Assembly (NCBI RefSeq): GCF_003337425.1
Contig: NZ_QPJU01000002.1
Location: 62,001-126,000 of the forward strand
Direction of reading: 5' to 3'
DNA length: 64,000 nt
Source of the DNA: Extensimonas vulgaris
GTDB lineage: Bacteria; Pseudomonadota; Gammaproteobacteria; Burkholderiales; Burkholderiaceae_C
In this document: positions 35,406 through 44,821 of the stretch, piece after piece
Layout: each line of letters begins with the position of its first letter
How positions within the stretch are numbered: the first letter of the stretch is position 1
Notes under the pieces: generated by a model
What the model was told of the DNA's origin: nothing
What the model saw: the letters and a program-made list of their open reading frames with translations, nothing else
The model's database searches: none
Position numbers and translations under genes: made by a program

Positions 35406-36100
35406 TACGACACCTTTTTCCCAACGGTGAAAACACGCCAATTTGTAAGCAGCGGGGGCTTGACCAACTCAAACCAATCTTCCGCGTTGGCCGTTGTGGA
35501 TAGCGTTGGCACGCTTCCGCCTGGGAATTTTGTGCCACCAGGAAACGTCAACGTCCGCCCGCCCGTCGCGTCCTGCGTGCAGATCAGCGTGATTGCTACC
35601 ACGCCATTGCTGGGTACATTGGCAAACGCGAGCGTGGTGTTGGCCTGCATTGCCAGGCTGATGACGCGCGCCTTGGTGGAGGCCAGGTCTATGGTGGTAG
35701 TGGCGCCGGTGACGGTGATGCTGGCCGTGTCGTCGGTGTAGTTGCTGATGGCGGTGCCGCCAAAATCAGCCGGAGGCACGCCTACGCCGTCCAGCATGCC
35801 GGCGGTGACGCGCATGTCGATCAGGTTGCCGATGGGCCATGGTTTGGCGATGGTGCCTTCCGCGCCGCGCGTGACGGTGAGCGCGCCGGTGCTGGTGTTG
35901 TAGGCGGTGACCTCGACAATCTCCCAGTCTGTCTCGGCCCCGCTTCCGTCGGTGACGGGTAGCACCAGGCGCGTGGTGTTGCCAGCCGATAGCGCGGGCA
36001 GGTTGGCCGCGTCGCCCGTGGGGATGTAGAGGGTGGTGTCGGTGGCGGTGGCCGCGACGCTGAGCGCGGACACCCAAAAGTTTTTGTTTTTGATGGCCAT
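35405..36100 (-). CDS. phage tail-tip/fibre-like structural protein
   Basis: The 231-residue product (DTTLYIPTGDAANLPALSAG, VTRGAEGTIAKPWPIGN, then a Thr-rich beta segment DDTASITVTGATTTIDLAST) looks like the strand-rich tail proteins found before lectin-type genes in many phages. I cannot name the family. It lies between the 1191-residue protein and the LamG protein in the same operon, with one-base overlap downstream. Confidence 0.68.
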   Translation of the reverse strand: MAIKNKNFWVSALSVAATATDTTLYIPTGDAANLPALSAGNTTRLVLPVTDGSGAETDWEIVEVTAYNTSTGALTVTRGAEGTIAKPWPIGNLIDMRVTAGMLDGVGVPPADFGGTAISNYTDDTASITVTGATTTIDLASTKARVISLAMQANTTLAFANVPSNGVVAITLICTQDATGGRTLTFPGGTKFPGGSVPTLSTTANAEDWFELVKPPLLTNWRVFTVGKKVS

Positions 36101-36124
36101 GAGTAAGAACCTTGGTTTGGTAAA

Positions 36125-39100
36125 TCAGTCAACGTCGCCGCGGCGCTCGACCACGAACGCATCGCCGGTGACTGCGGCGCCTGAGAGGATGGTGCGCGCG
36201 GCCCATACGCTGCCGGTGGCGCCCAGGGTGTTGAACCGCAGTTGGTTGCCCGCGGCCCAGCCTAGGCCCCAGCCTGCGGCGCGCAGCACGAAATACGGCT
36301 TTCCGGTCAGGTTGTTGATGACGGCAATGTCGGTGCTGGTGTTGCCGGTGGCGATGATGCCGAGGTGTTCGCCGGTGATGTTGAACGCCGTGGCGCTGGT
36401 GAAGTCGATGCGCCAGCGCTCGTTGACGGTGCCGTTGTTGAGCACCTCGATGGGGTGATTGAGGTCATCGTAGGTGGCGCTTGCGGCGTTGCCTATCAGT
36501 GTGTCGCTCCACACGCCCGTCCATGTTTGCTGGTCGAACAGGTTGGTGTAGCGCGCCTGCAGGTCGCCAAACACGAGCGCGCTGCTCACGTAGCTGGTGG
36601 CGTCGTGCGCGTAGGTGAGCGGGCGCGACAGCTCCAGCGTGCCGTCGATCTGCGTGCGGGAGACGAGGTTTTCTTCCTCGATGCGGTGGCGCACGGTGTA
36701 GGGCGCGGTGTAGCCGGTCAGGTCTAGCGGCGTGGCCATGGTGAGCGTGCCGGCGTCGAGGTCTGCGGTGTATAGGGATGGGTTGAGCTTTTTGCCGGCG
36801 GCGTCGATCACCATGACTACATCGACCGGAGAGCGGCTGAGCGTGACCACCTGGCCGGCGCTGAGTGTGGGCACGGCGTCGGTTTTGGTGTTGTGCACCA
36901 CCACCACGTCGGCCGGGCGGTATATGGGCACGCGCCCGTCACGCGGCAGGCGCACGGGGTCTAGGCCCAGCAGGGCGGGGTCTAGCGGCAGCTGGGTGAG
37001 CACCACGCACGAGTAGCGGAGCGTCTCGGGCATGCACCTGGTGGGGCGCCAGATATGGCCTGTGCCGTCCACGTTGGCGGGGTTGTACCAGGGTTCGGCT
37101 TTTTCGGCGTCGGTCAGGCTGCTGTCGAGCACGGTGGCGCCAAAGCGCACGTTGACCACGCCCACCTCTTGCTGCACCTGGCCGTCCATTTCGGGGCCGG
37201 TGATTTTGCCGTTTTGGTCTGCGCTGCCGGCCAGCAGGCGCCCGTCTGCGCTGGACACCTGCACGTAGAGGCTGGCGGGGCGCAACGGCGAGCCGGGCAC
37301 GCGCCAGCTGCTGTCATAGACCCAGTAGTCGCCTTTTTTGACCAAGCCGGCCTTGAGCGTAAATGCCGGGCTGCTGGCGGCTACCCACTCGGTGAGCGTG
37401 GCCACGCCGGCGGCGTAGTCGATGCTGCCGGCGGGGTGACCGCTGCCCGTCGAAAAATCGAACTGGTTGTAGAGCGTGCCCTGCTTGTCGTAGTACGTGC
37501 GCCCGCAGGCGTCGAAAAGCAGGCTGGCGGGCACTACGGGGTTTGCGGTGTAGGGCGTGAGGTCTATCTGCAGCTGGGTGATGGTGGTGGAGTCGGTGGC
37601 GGCGCTGGCTGCGTCAGATGTGAGCGAAAAATAACAGGTGGCAGTGTTGGATGCCCATGTGGCGGTGAAAAACTGCTGCTGCCACGCCGTCCCATCCCAA
37701 TAGAGCGCGTAGCCTGTGGATGGGTAGATGACCGCGTTGCCGGTGACGTAATCGATGGTGCCTGCGGGGTTTGGCCCGTAGCTTTGCGGTAGTCTGTAAA
37801 ACGGGTTGGAAACTGCACTGCTCAGCGGTTGCGCGATGAGCTTGCCATTGCCGTCGTCGCAAAAAACCACCGTGGCTGTGATGGACTGCGGAAACGCCGC
37901 AAGCGCCTCGATGCGCACAGAGCCCTGCTTGAGGCTGCCGCCGCCGATGCCGTTGAGCTGCAAATTGCCCTGCGTGCTGGCCGCTGTGACGATTTGCGGG
38001 CTGGTGGCGTTGGGCGGCACCTGGTTATAGGCCCACTGCACCACGGTATTTGGCGCGGGCAGCGCTGCAAACTGCAGGCGCACCTCGCGCGTGGCGTAGT
38101 TGATGCTGCCGCTGCCTGCGCTGCCGGTGAGCGCACCTTTGCCATTGTCTGTCACGCTCAAGCCGCTGCCCCAGGTGGCGGTGACCGTGCCGGGCGCTAC
38201 CACATTGGCTGCATCGGAGGCCGCGAGCGTTTGGCGCACTGTGGGCGGGGTGATGGTGGGCGACACGTTGCTGAGCAAGTCGTAGTGCACAAACGAGCCC
38301 CACGAGAGCAAGATGCTGCTGCCAACATCCGGTAGCGCGCCCAGCGTTACGAGCAACGATCCGTCGATAAACGACAGCTTGCCGGAGCCCAGCGCCGTGT
38401 TGCCATCGGCATCGGCAACGGCGCCGGTGCCGTCGTCCACCAGCCGGTACCAGCGGCCGTTGCTGCGGTAGTCGAGGATGAGCGATCCGGGCGCTGGGAT
38501 GGGCATGCACACCAGGCTTTGCACCAGGCCCTGCGTGCCTAGCGTGACGGGGATGGCGTGGGTGTGGGCGGGTTGGGCGACTGGTACTGCAGGATTTTTG
38601 AAATACCAGTTATAGGCGTAATTGAGCCAAGTTCCACCGTTCTGATATTCGATATGCAGCGGTGTTGTTTCGATGATTTTATAATAGACGTCATTGACTG
38701 TGAAAATATTGTCTTTTCTTGTCAGGTCAACCGTTATTCTTGACGGGTCAACCTGTAATGTTGTTGCATGCTTGTCAATGCCAATCGGAAAATATCTTGA
38801 ATTTTGCCTTGTGGGTGGAGTAAAAACTATCTCATTTCCAGGCGATGCGCATGGAACAATAATTGAAGCCCCCGACGCAGACGCCAGCCCGATCGCCGTC
38901 TCGCGGCTCGTGCTGGGCACCAGGGGGGCGAACATGCTCGCGGCCTTGATGGTCATGGCGCCGGGCGTGTAGCTGCCGGTGAGCGGCTGGATGCCGTAGT
39001 AGCGCGCCGTGTCGGCCACGTTGGTTTCGCGCACGATGGTGGGCGAGCCGGTATCCTCTAGGTATGTGACCTCGGCGCCAGGGAAGGTCTGCTTGAGCGG

Positions 39101-39700
39101 GTTGGTAAGGCCAAGCGTAATGATGCGGCGGGTGAAGGTGGTTTCGCCGCCGCCACCAACGCCTACTGTGAACTCGCGGTCTTCGTACTTGAGGTCGGTG
39201 ATGCGGATGTATTGCTCGGCGGGCGTGTAGCCGGATTTTTCGACGCTGAGCAGATAGGTTTCGCCAATCTCGGGAAGCGGCTCGGTGGTTTTTTGGTACA
39301 CCAGGATGGCTTTTTGGCCGATGATCTGGTCGCCAAAGAGTTTCATGCGGCTTTTGACGCCCTTGATGACGTAGCCCTCGACGCGGTTTTGCGCGTCTGA
39401 GCGGGTGTCAAAGTCAGAGCCGGTCGTAAACAGGGTGATGTTGACATTGGGGTTTGCGGGGGGCGCAAAAACGCCGATGTGCGCGCCGGCATAGACGTCC
39501 AGGTTTTGCGTCTGCACGGCCATGTAAAACTTGCGCAGGTTGACGCGGCCGTACACGGAGTCGATGCGCGAAATTTTGGGGAACAGGTTGCCTGCCACGT
39601 TGTCGGGTATTTCGCGGCTGGTCATGCGGCCACCGCCGTCGGTGGTGTCCGTCATGCGCTGCGATTCGAGCAGCTTGATGTCGGTGGGTAGGATGGCCAT
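36125..39700 (-). CDS. large phage tail protein (1191 aa), function unknown
   Basis: The product is 1191 residues, beta-rich, without a transmembrane helix. The N-terminal 270 residues (AILPTDIKLLESQRMTDTTD, IDSVYGRVNLRKFYMAVQTQ) look conserved and structural. In the middle, the bases about 38590-38880 are clearly AT-rich, unlike the rest. The gene follows a small tail protein by six bases and precedes the fibre-like genes, a place often held by baseplate or tail-tip proteins in Mu-like siphophages. I recognise it as a type seen in related prophages but know no tested function. Confidence 0.72.
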   Translation of the reverse strand: MAILPTDIKLLESQRMTDTTDGGGRMTSREIPDNVAGNLFPKISRIDSVYGRVNLRKFYMAVQTQNLDVYAGAHIGVFAPPANPNVNITLFTTGSDFDTRSDAQNRVEGYVIKGVKSRMKLFGDQIIGQKAILVYQKTTEPLPEIGETYLLSVEKSGYTPAEQYIRITDLKYEDREFTVGVGGGGETTFTRRIITLGLTNPLKQTFPGAEVTYLEDTGSPTIVRETNVADTARYYGIQPLTGSYTPGAMTIKAASMFAPLVPSTSRETAIGLASASGASIIVPCASPGNEIVFTPPTRQNSRYFPIGIDKHATTLQVDPSRITVDLTRKDNIFTVNDVYYKIIETTPLHIEYQNGGTWLNYAYNWYFKNPAVPVAQPAHTHAIPVTLGTQGLVQSLVCMPIPAPGSLILDYRSNGRWYRLVDDGTGAVADADGNTALGSGKLSFIDGSLLVTLGALPDVGSSILLSWGSFVHYDLLSNVSPTITPPTVRQTLAASDAANVVAPGTVTATWGSGLSVTDNGKGALTGSAGSGSINYATREVRLQFAALPAPNTVVQWAYNQVPPNATSPQIVTAASTQGNLQLNGIGGGSLKQGSVRIEALAAFPQSITATVVFCDDGNGKLIAQPLSSAVSNPFYRLPQSYGPNPAGTIDYVTGNAVIYPSTGYALYWDGTAWQQQFFTATWASNTATCYFSLTSDAASAATDSTTITQLQIDLTPYTANPVVPASLLFDACGRTYYDKQGTLYNQFDFSTGSGHPAGSIDYAAGVATLTEWVAASSPAFTLKAGLVKKGDYWVYDSSWRVPGSPLRPASLYVQVSSADGRLLAGSADQNGKITGPEMDGQVQQEVGVVNVRFGATVLDSSLTDAEKAEPWYNPANVDGTGHIWRPTRCMPETLRYSCVVLTQLPLDPALLGLDPVRLPRDGRVPIYRPADVVVVHNTKTDAVPTLSAGQVVTLSRSPVDVVMVIDAAGKKLNPSLYTADLDAGTLTMATPLDLTGYTAPYTVRHRIEEENLVSRTQIDGTLELSRPLTYAHDATSYVSSALVFGDLQARYTNLFDQQTWTGVWSDTLIGNAASATYDDLNHPIEVLNNGTVNERWRIDFTSATAFNITGEHLGIIATGNTSTDIAVINNLTGKPYFVLRAAGWGLGWAAGNQLRFNTLGATGSVWAARTILSGAAVTGDAFVVERRGDVD

Positions 39701-39706
39701 GGGGGG

Positions 39707-40108
39707 CTAGACCTCTAGGAGTTTGATGGCGGTGACGGCCCACCAGTCGCCGGGCAGGTTGGCGTCGTCGATGTAGGCCACGGGCGCGGCGGCGATGGCT
39801 GAGCCTGAGCGGGCGTCGAACACCACGCTGCGCGTGCTGCCGCGCAGGGTGAGCTGTAGCGTTTTGCCGGCCTCACTGGCCCACGATTGCAGTTGCTGCA
39901 CGTCGGCGTAGGTGATCCAGGCGCGGTCATCGGCGCCGGCGAGCGTGATGGGGCGGCCGCCCTGCAGTTGGTAGGGCTCTATGACTACCGCGCCGCTGAG
40001 GGTGTAGTCGATGGACTGCGATACGGGCTGCCAGCCAAACTCATCGACCCACTGCACATCGTCGCGCAGGGTGATGGTGCGGGCGCCGTCTGAGAGGGTG
40101 ATGGGCAT
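39707..40108 (-). CDS. small phage tail protein after the tape measure
   Basis: The 133-residue, strand-rich product (MPITLSDGARTITLRDDVQW ... DNLPGDWWAVTAIKLLEV-like end) lies directly between the tape-measure gene and the 1191-residue gene. By position it could be a distal-tail or tail-tip protein. I do not recognise the family. No signal peptide or membrane helix is visible. Its ATG abuts the tape-measure stop with no gap. Confidence 0.7.
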   Translation of the reverse strand: MPITLSDGARTITLRDDVQWVDEFGWQPVSQSIDYTLSGAVVIEPYQLQGGRPITLAGADDRAWITYADVQQLQSWASEAGKTLQLTLRGSTRSVVFDARSGSAIAAAPVAYIDDANLPGDWWAVTAIKLLEV

Positions 40109-43100
40109 TTATGCGAGCGCCTGGCTGCGGCTGGTTTGGAGGGTGTCCACGATGTCGCTGGCCATGCGCTGCAGCGCGGCCTGGCCCGTGGCGTTGGTGG
40201 GGATGCCGTAGGGGTTGTTGTAGGGGCCTATGTAGAGGTTGACCACGCGGTCTATGGCCTCGAGTGGGGTCAATGAAGACGTGCTCGCATTACCACTGCC
40301 CTTCATGGCGTTGCGCAGCTTCATGGCGTCCACCTCTTTTTGCCACTCAAACTCTGTCATGGCTACGCCGAATGCACCCAACTGCCCCATCGTATTGGTG
40401 CTGAATGGGTTGTCCCGCAAATACTGCCGCTTCCACTCAGCCATCCATGCATCTGCCTGTTGCTGGGTCTCGAACGATGGCACGGCATCCACGTTGCTGA
40501 TGGTTCCAGCCTTGCGCTTGGCATCCTGCAACTGCAGGTCACGGGTGGCAAGCTCGTTGGCCTTTTCCTGCGCTGCAATTGCGCGTTCCTGCTCTGCGTT
40601 CTGGCGTTCCAGGGCGCTTGTATGGGTATCCACTGCTCCTGCAGCACGCTTTTGCGCATCGGCATGCATGTTCGTACTATCGACGAGCGTCAACGTGGCC
40701 TTGCCGGACTTGTCCACCTCCACCTGGTAGCCGCGCATGGCGGCCTGCGCCTCGACCCATCCAGGCGCAATGCCATTGTTTGCTGCAATCGCAGCCTCGG
40801 CGGCCTTTTTGAACGCATCACCCATTTCGCGCGCGCTGGCCTCACCGCTGCTGGCCATGGTGTCATAGGCGTCTTTGGCTGTCGCTGCAGTTTTCTTGAG
40901 GGTTTCGTCGCTGGTGATGCCCAGCGTTTTCATGGCCTCACGCACGCTGTTGATTCCCGGCAGGGCCTTGTCCATCGCATCCTTGAGCGCATCGGCTTTG
41001 TCTTTGGCCTGGTCGAGCAGGCCGTCCGCAACCTTGTTTCCGAGCTGGGCGCGTACCTGCTCAATTTTTGCGCTGATGACCTCGAGCGCTTTCTCGCTGT
41101 CTGCGGTATCAATGGCCTTGGACAAACTGGCGGTGAGCGCGCGTCCAGTATCAACGCCCTGCTGCTTGAGCTTATCCATCCCGCCGATCAGTGCATCCAC
41201 ATCATTGATGGCGCTGCGTGACGCTGCACCAATCTTTCCCTGCAGCACATCAAAATCAAGGCCGGTGCGCCTTACAGCCTCGCGCAGCACGGAATCCATC
41301 ATCTGGGCTACGCGCTCCCCTTCGCGGGCCGAGCCTGCAAACGCCGCACGCGCCGTCACCTCGAACTGCGCCAGGTCTTTGCCGTTCAGGGCCTGCGACC
41401 ATGCATTCTGCAACTCGGTTGCCGAGATTTTTCCATCCGCCGCGAGCTTGTCCAGCACGGCAGAAAAATCCTTGATGCCCTGAACCTTGCTCAAGTCGAA
41501 CGAGTCGGTGACTTTCTTGATGGCTTCCGCAGAACTCATGCCCTGCTTGGTCAGATTGTCGAACTCTGTACCACTCGCTCGCGCTGCCTTCGACAGCTCA
41601 AACTGCTTGTCTATGGCGGCCTGGATGGATGCCGCGAGCCGATCTCGATCGGCCGCATTTTGCTTGGCTATCTCAGCCTGCAGCTTCTCTGCACGGGCAA
41701 GCTCTTCCGTCTGGTCCTTGTAGCCTGCCAATTTGGCTGCGGTCTCACCGATCCATGTGCCTATATCCTTGAAATTGGCAACGATGCCCACCAGTGTGAA
41801 CGTGCGCAGGCTGGCCATGATCGTGGCAAAACGGCTGGCGCCAGCTGCTGCAGCGGCTGCTGCCTGGCCCGTGGCCACAAGCTGTGCATTGCTCGCGGCC
41901 ACTGCTGCAGCCGCGCTTTGTGCTGCAGCGCCAATGCCGAGAAAGTGCTGCGCCAGCCTTAACGCGGTGAATGCCAACGCAGCCTGTCCGGCGTCGATGA
42001 GCAGTCCCGCAATGGTTTGCAGGTTATCGGCCAGCGCATTGATCGCTGCTGCCGCCATCGTGCTGGCGCCGGAAGCCTTGTCGGCCTCTGCCACGTACAA
42101 AGTCCACTGGGTTGACAGGTCCTGCAGCGCTCGGCCTACCGTAGGCGGCAATTTAGCGAATTCAGAGGCCACGGCCTCACTCTGCCCCTTCAGCGCCTTG
42201 ATGACCGCATCGCTGGTAAGCGCACCCGCCTCTGCCATCTTGCGCAGCTCACCCGTGCTGACCCCAAGGCCATCTGCCAATGCCCTCGCCAGCCTGGGTG
42301 ATTGCTCCATCACGCTGTTGAACTCATCACCGCGAAGCACGCCGCTCTGAAGTCCCTGCACCAACTGCGTAATGGCCGCGCTGGATGCCTCCGCACTGGC
42401 GCCGCTCAGCGCAATGGTCTGTCCGATCGTCTCCGTCAGAGCCAGCGCCTGGGCGCTCGCAGCAGCCGTGGAAAGGCCTGCGTCCTTTCCGGCCTGTGCC
42501 AGGCGCGTGAATAGATCTCCAGTTTCCTGCAGTGCGCCATGGGTGCGAAGCGCCACCTCGGTGACGCCCTGCCATGTCTGCCTGAAATTCTCTCCCTCCC
42601 CTGTCACCAGCTTGATGCGGCTTTGCAGGTTGTTGACCTGGTCTGCCGTGGCGGCAAGGTCTTCCGCCATGGACTTGAGGCCTGAAATTCCCACGAACCC
42701 GGCGTAAAAACTCTGCAGTCTGGCCAGCTGCTGGCTGATCGACTCCACTCCTGAGCCGATCTTGCGGTGCGTTCCTTCCATCGCATTGCCAGCATTCTGG
42801 GCGCCTGCTGCAGCATTCTGGTACGCCGGCACTAGCCCCTGCACTGATTCGCGCACCTGCGCCACTTCCTGGCGCAGGCGCTGCTGCGCCGCCGCGGTGT
42901 TCTGAGCGGATATGCCATAGCGCTGCAACTCTGCCTGCGAGCTGGCTAGGGCCTGCTGCTGCGCTGTGAATGTGGTGCGCGCGCCTTCAGCCGCTGCCTG
43001 CAGCCGCTGGAGTGCAGCGGCCTCCTGCGCCGTGGGTGGCCCCATGGCAGATATCTGCTTGCCGTAGTTCGCCGCTTCTGTCTCGGCAGCTTTGAGAGCG

Positions 43101-43321
43101 CGGCCCGCATCGCGCACTTCAGCCTGTAGTCTGGTGAAACCGGTGATTGCGGCGTCTTGCGTTGCCAGCTCGCGCAAGCGCGCAGCCGCAGACTGCGCTT
43201 GCGGGGCAAGCTCGCCGCTCAAAACCTTGGAGACTTCATCCAGGTCGTTGGCGAGTCCGATGATGGACTCGCGCCCCTGCACATCGGTACGTATTTCATA
43301 CGTGACTTGCTTGTCTGCCAC
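40109..43321 (-). CDS. phage tail tape measure protein
   Basis: The 1070-residue product has the tape-measure N-terminal domain (residues about 190-400: LQSRIKLVTGEGENFRQTWQ, LFTRLAQAGKDAGLSTAAAS, GDEFNSVMEQSPRLARALAD, GVSTGELRKMAEAGALTSDA), long alanine-rich coiled coils before it (about 30-180) and after it (about 530-960), and a hydrophobic patch in the middle (LRLAQHFLGIGAAAQSAAAA, FATIMASLRTFTLVG). It sets tail length and helps DNA entry. At 1070 residues and about 1.5 angstrom per residue the tail would be roughly 160 nm, an inference from known scaling. No tail chaperone gene is seen before it on this strand. Confidence 0.9.
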   Translation of the reverse strand: MADKQVTYEIRTDVQGRESIIGLANDLDEVSKVLSGELAPQAQSAAARLRELATQDAAITGFTRLQAEVRDAGRALKAAETEAANYGKQISAMGPPTAQEAAALQRLQAAAEGARTTFTAQQQALASSQAELQRYGISAQNTAAAQQRLRQEVAQVRESVQGLVPAYQNAAAGAQNAGNAMEGTHRKIGSGVESISQQLARLQSFYAGFVGISGLKSMAEDLAATADQVNNLQSRIKLVTGEGENFRQTWQGVTEVALRTHGALQETGDLFTRLAQAGKDAGLSTAAASAQALALTETIGQTIALSGASAEASSAAITQLVQGLQSGVLRGDEFNSVMEQSPRLARALADGLGVSTGELRKMAEAGALTSDAVIKALKGQSEAVASEFAKLPPTVGRALQDLSTQWTLYVAEADKASGASTMAAAAINALADNLQTIAGLLIDAGQAALAFTALRLAQHFLGIGAAAQSAAAAVAASNAQLVATGQAAAAAAAGASRFATIMASLRTFTLVGIVANFKDIGTWIGETAAKLAGYKDQTEELARAEKLQAEIAKQNAADRDRLAASIQAAIDKQFELSKAARASGTEFDNLTKQGMSSAEAIKKVTDSFDLSKVQGIKDFSAVLDKLAADGKISATELQNAWSQALNGKDLAQFEVTARAAFAGSAREGERVAQMMDSVLREAVRRTGLDFDVLQGKIGAASRSAINDVDALIGGMDKLKQQGVDTGRALTASLSKAIDTADSEKALEVISAKIEQVRAQLGNKVADGLLDQAKDKADALKDAMDKALPGINSVREAMKTLGITSDETLKKTAATAKDAYDTMASSGEASAREMGDAFKKAAEAAIAANNGIAPGWVEAQAAMRGYQVEVDKSGKATLTLVDSTNMHADAQKRAAGAVDTHTSALERQNAEQERAIAAQEKANELATRDLQLQDAKRKAGTISNVDAVPSFETQQQADAWMAEWKRQYLRDNPFSTNTMGQLGAFGVAMTEFEWQKEVDAMKLRNAMKGSGNASTSSLTPLEAIDRVVNLYIGPYNNPYGIPTNATGQAALQRMASDIVDTLQTSRSQALA

Positions 43322-43336
43322 TGCGGTTCCTACAAT
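43307..43336 (+). promoter_or_regulatory. candidate sigma70 promoter for the antisense moron
   Basis: TTGCTT at 43307-43312 and TACAAT at 43331-43336 are 18 bases apart. The predicted start point coincides with the ATG at 43343. Confidence 0.4.
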
Positions 43337-43342
43337 GCGGGC

Positions 43343-43501
43343 ATGCCGCGCCTGATTGCATTCATGTTCTGCATCGCCTTCCTGGTCGGTGCCGGCGCAT
43401 CGGTGCGCCTTGGGATGGCGATAGCTGCCGTAGCAGTGTTGGGCTTGGTCGGCTACCTTTTCTGGTGCTTGGTACGCATGTTTTTTGGCCCAGAGCGATA
43501 G
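43343..43501 (+). CDS. 52-aa two-helix membrane protein, opposite strand within the tail operon
   Basis: The product has two likely membrane helices (about residues 4-20 and 24-45) and a basic end (RMFFGPER). It lies on the opposite strand between the tape-measure and tail-tube genes. A good promoter, TTGCTT (43307-43312), 18 bases, TACAAT (43331-43336), would start transcription at about the ATG itself, giving a leaderless mRNA; I see no ribosome site. It may be a moron expressed from the prophage, such as an exclusion or membrane protein. A pinholin role is conceivable because the endolysin is of the SAR type, but this is speculation. Confidence 0.5.
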   Translation: MPRLIAFMFCIAFLVGAGASVRLGMAIAAVAVLGLVGYLFWCLVRMFFGPER

Positions 43502-43594
43502 TCCCCTTCCGTCCCGTAAGCCTCATGTTGCGAGCGGGCCATGGCGGCATGAGTGTTTCAGCGCCATGGCGCCAGGTTGACGATGCCGTGCCGC

Positions 43595-44338
43595 TTACTG
43601 CATGCGCACGCGGAAAAACGGGCTCACTCCGATGCCCGTTTTCGTCGGGTCAGACAACACCTCGCCCTCGATTTCTAGCAGGCCAAAATCCTTATCGATC
43701 AGACCCACTTTTTTCGCCGCGCCCAGCTGCACGCGGAAAATCTCCACCGTGCTCGCACTGCCACTGTCCGCCTCATTGACGCCGGCGTAATACATCTCGA
43801 GGATGGGCGCCGTCGTTGTCAGGGCCTCTATCAGGTCATGGCCTGTATGCGTGTAGCCGATGATGAGTGCATCGCCATCGGTGATCCCCGTCGCATCGGG
43901 CAGCACATAGATGCCCTCGGGCCGCACCTCGTAATTGCCCGCCATGGTTACAGTGTCTGCTGCGATCTTCACCGTGACCGACGTGGGCACGATATTGGCC
44001 AGCGGGATGATGCCTCCGCGGTAGGCCGTGTGTGTCTCATTGCTCACCGTGCCGCCAGTCACAGACGTGGCCGTGCCAAACACCGCGCGCGCCAGGTTGG
44101 CAGCGTTTACGTCTTGCAGGCTGGCGCTCATCGTTACGCCCGTCACGCGCTTGACCTGCGCGCGCGTGCCGCCACCGCCACGGGTGTAGTCGGTCTGCTT
44201 TTTGGTGTCCTCGGCAATGGCCAGCTCGAGCACCTCGATGCCGCCAATGCTTTCCATGGGTGCAGCCGATCCGGCCAGGCGCGCGTACACCACGCCAGCG
44301 TTCAGCACGGGCCGGAAGGTGCGGGTAGAAATAGCCAT
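43595..44338 (-). CDS. phage major tail tube protein
   Basis: The 247-residue product (MAISTRTFRPVLNAGVVYARLAG, IEVLELAIAEDTKKQTDYTRGGGG, ITDGDALIIGYTHTG, VEIFRVQLGAAKKVGLIDKD) is typical of tail tube proteins of long-tailed phages: two beta-sandwich halves with a long N-terminal arm. It assembles as stacked hexamers along the tape measure. GAGAGGAA eight bases before ATG 44338 supports the start. The position right before the tape-measure gene agrees. Confidence 0.82.
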   Translation of the reverse strand: MAISTRTFRPVLNAGVVYARLAGSAAPMESIGGIEVLELAIAEDTKKQTDYTRGGGGTRAQVKRVTGVTMSASLQDVNAANLARAVFGTATSVTGGTVSNETHTAYRGGIIPLANIVPTSVTVKIAADTVTMAGNYEVRPEGIYVLPDATGITDGDALIIGYTHTGHDLIEALTTTAPILEMYYAGVNEADSGSASTVEIFRVQLGAAKKVGLIDKDFGLLEIEGEVLSDPTKTGIGVSPFFRVRMQ

Positions 44339-44370
44339 GATGTGATTCCTCTCTACAGTTCAGTTGGGTA

Positions 44371-44820
44371 TCAGTTGTGGGTCGTTCTGCAGATCAACTC
44401 AGCCGTGAACGCCAGCGGCACGTATTGGTAACCGGCGCTGTAGCCTGCATTGGGTGCGCTTGCCAGCTGCAGCGGCTTGGTGGCGTCAGCGGGTTGCCAC
44501 CCCTGCAGTGCCAGCAGCACCTGCTGGGCCAGCGCGCCCGCCTCGGCGCGGGCAGCTGCGCCGCTTTGCACCGCGCGCGCATTGCGCACCGCCACCACGG
44601 CGAGCCAGGTTTGCTCGATACGCACCGCGCGCCCATCGGCGCGCGATTCGGTGGGCGTGTAGCCCTGATAGATCACATGCACCGCAGGGCAAAGCTGCTT
44701 TTCCTCGGTCACGTCGGCAAGGTCTGCCGCCGTGAGCACGTGCACCGCTGGGCGCAGCGGCGCCAGGCGCTGCTGCAGGCGCTGCACCAGCTCGGCTTCG
44801 ATGGCCAACAGGTTGTCCAT
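44371..44820 (-). CDS. phage tail terminator-like protein (Mu gp37-type, DUF1834)
   Basis: The 149-residue product begins MDNLLAIEAELVQRLQQRLA and contains VTEEKQLCPAVHVIYQGYTP and an alanine-rich helix before LICRTTHN. The layout fits the gp37/DUF1834 group, located between the gp36-like head-tail gene and the tail tube gene as in Mu-like phages. It probably caps the tail or joins it to the head. ATG 44820 follows the upstream stop directly; a GTG at 44832 is an alternative. Confidence 0.72.
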   Translation of the reverse strand: MDNLLAIEAELVQRLQQRLAPLRPAVHVLTAADLADVTEEKQLCPAVHVIYQGYTPTESRADGRAVRIEQTWLAVVAVRNARAVQSGAAARAEAGALAQQVLLALQGWQPADATKPLQLASAPNAGYSAGYQYVPLAFTAELICRTTHN

Positions 44821-44821
44821 G

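Noticed and set aside
43362-43550. 62-codon minus-strand frame as a tail chaperone
   Set aside because: Arg/Pro/Ser-rich shadow of the plus-strand membrane-protein gene with no chaperone features.
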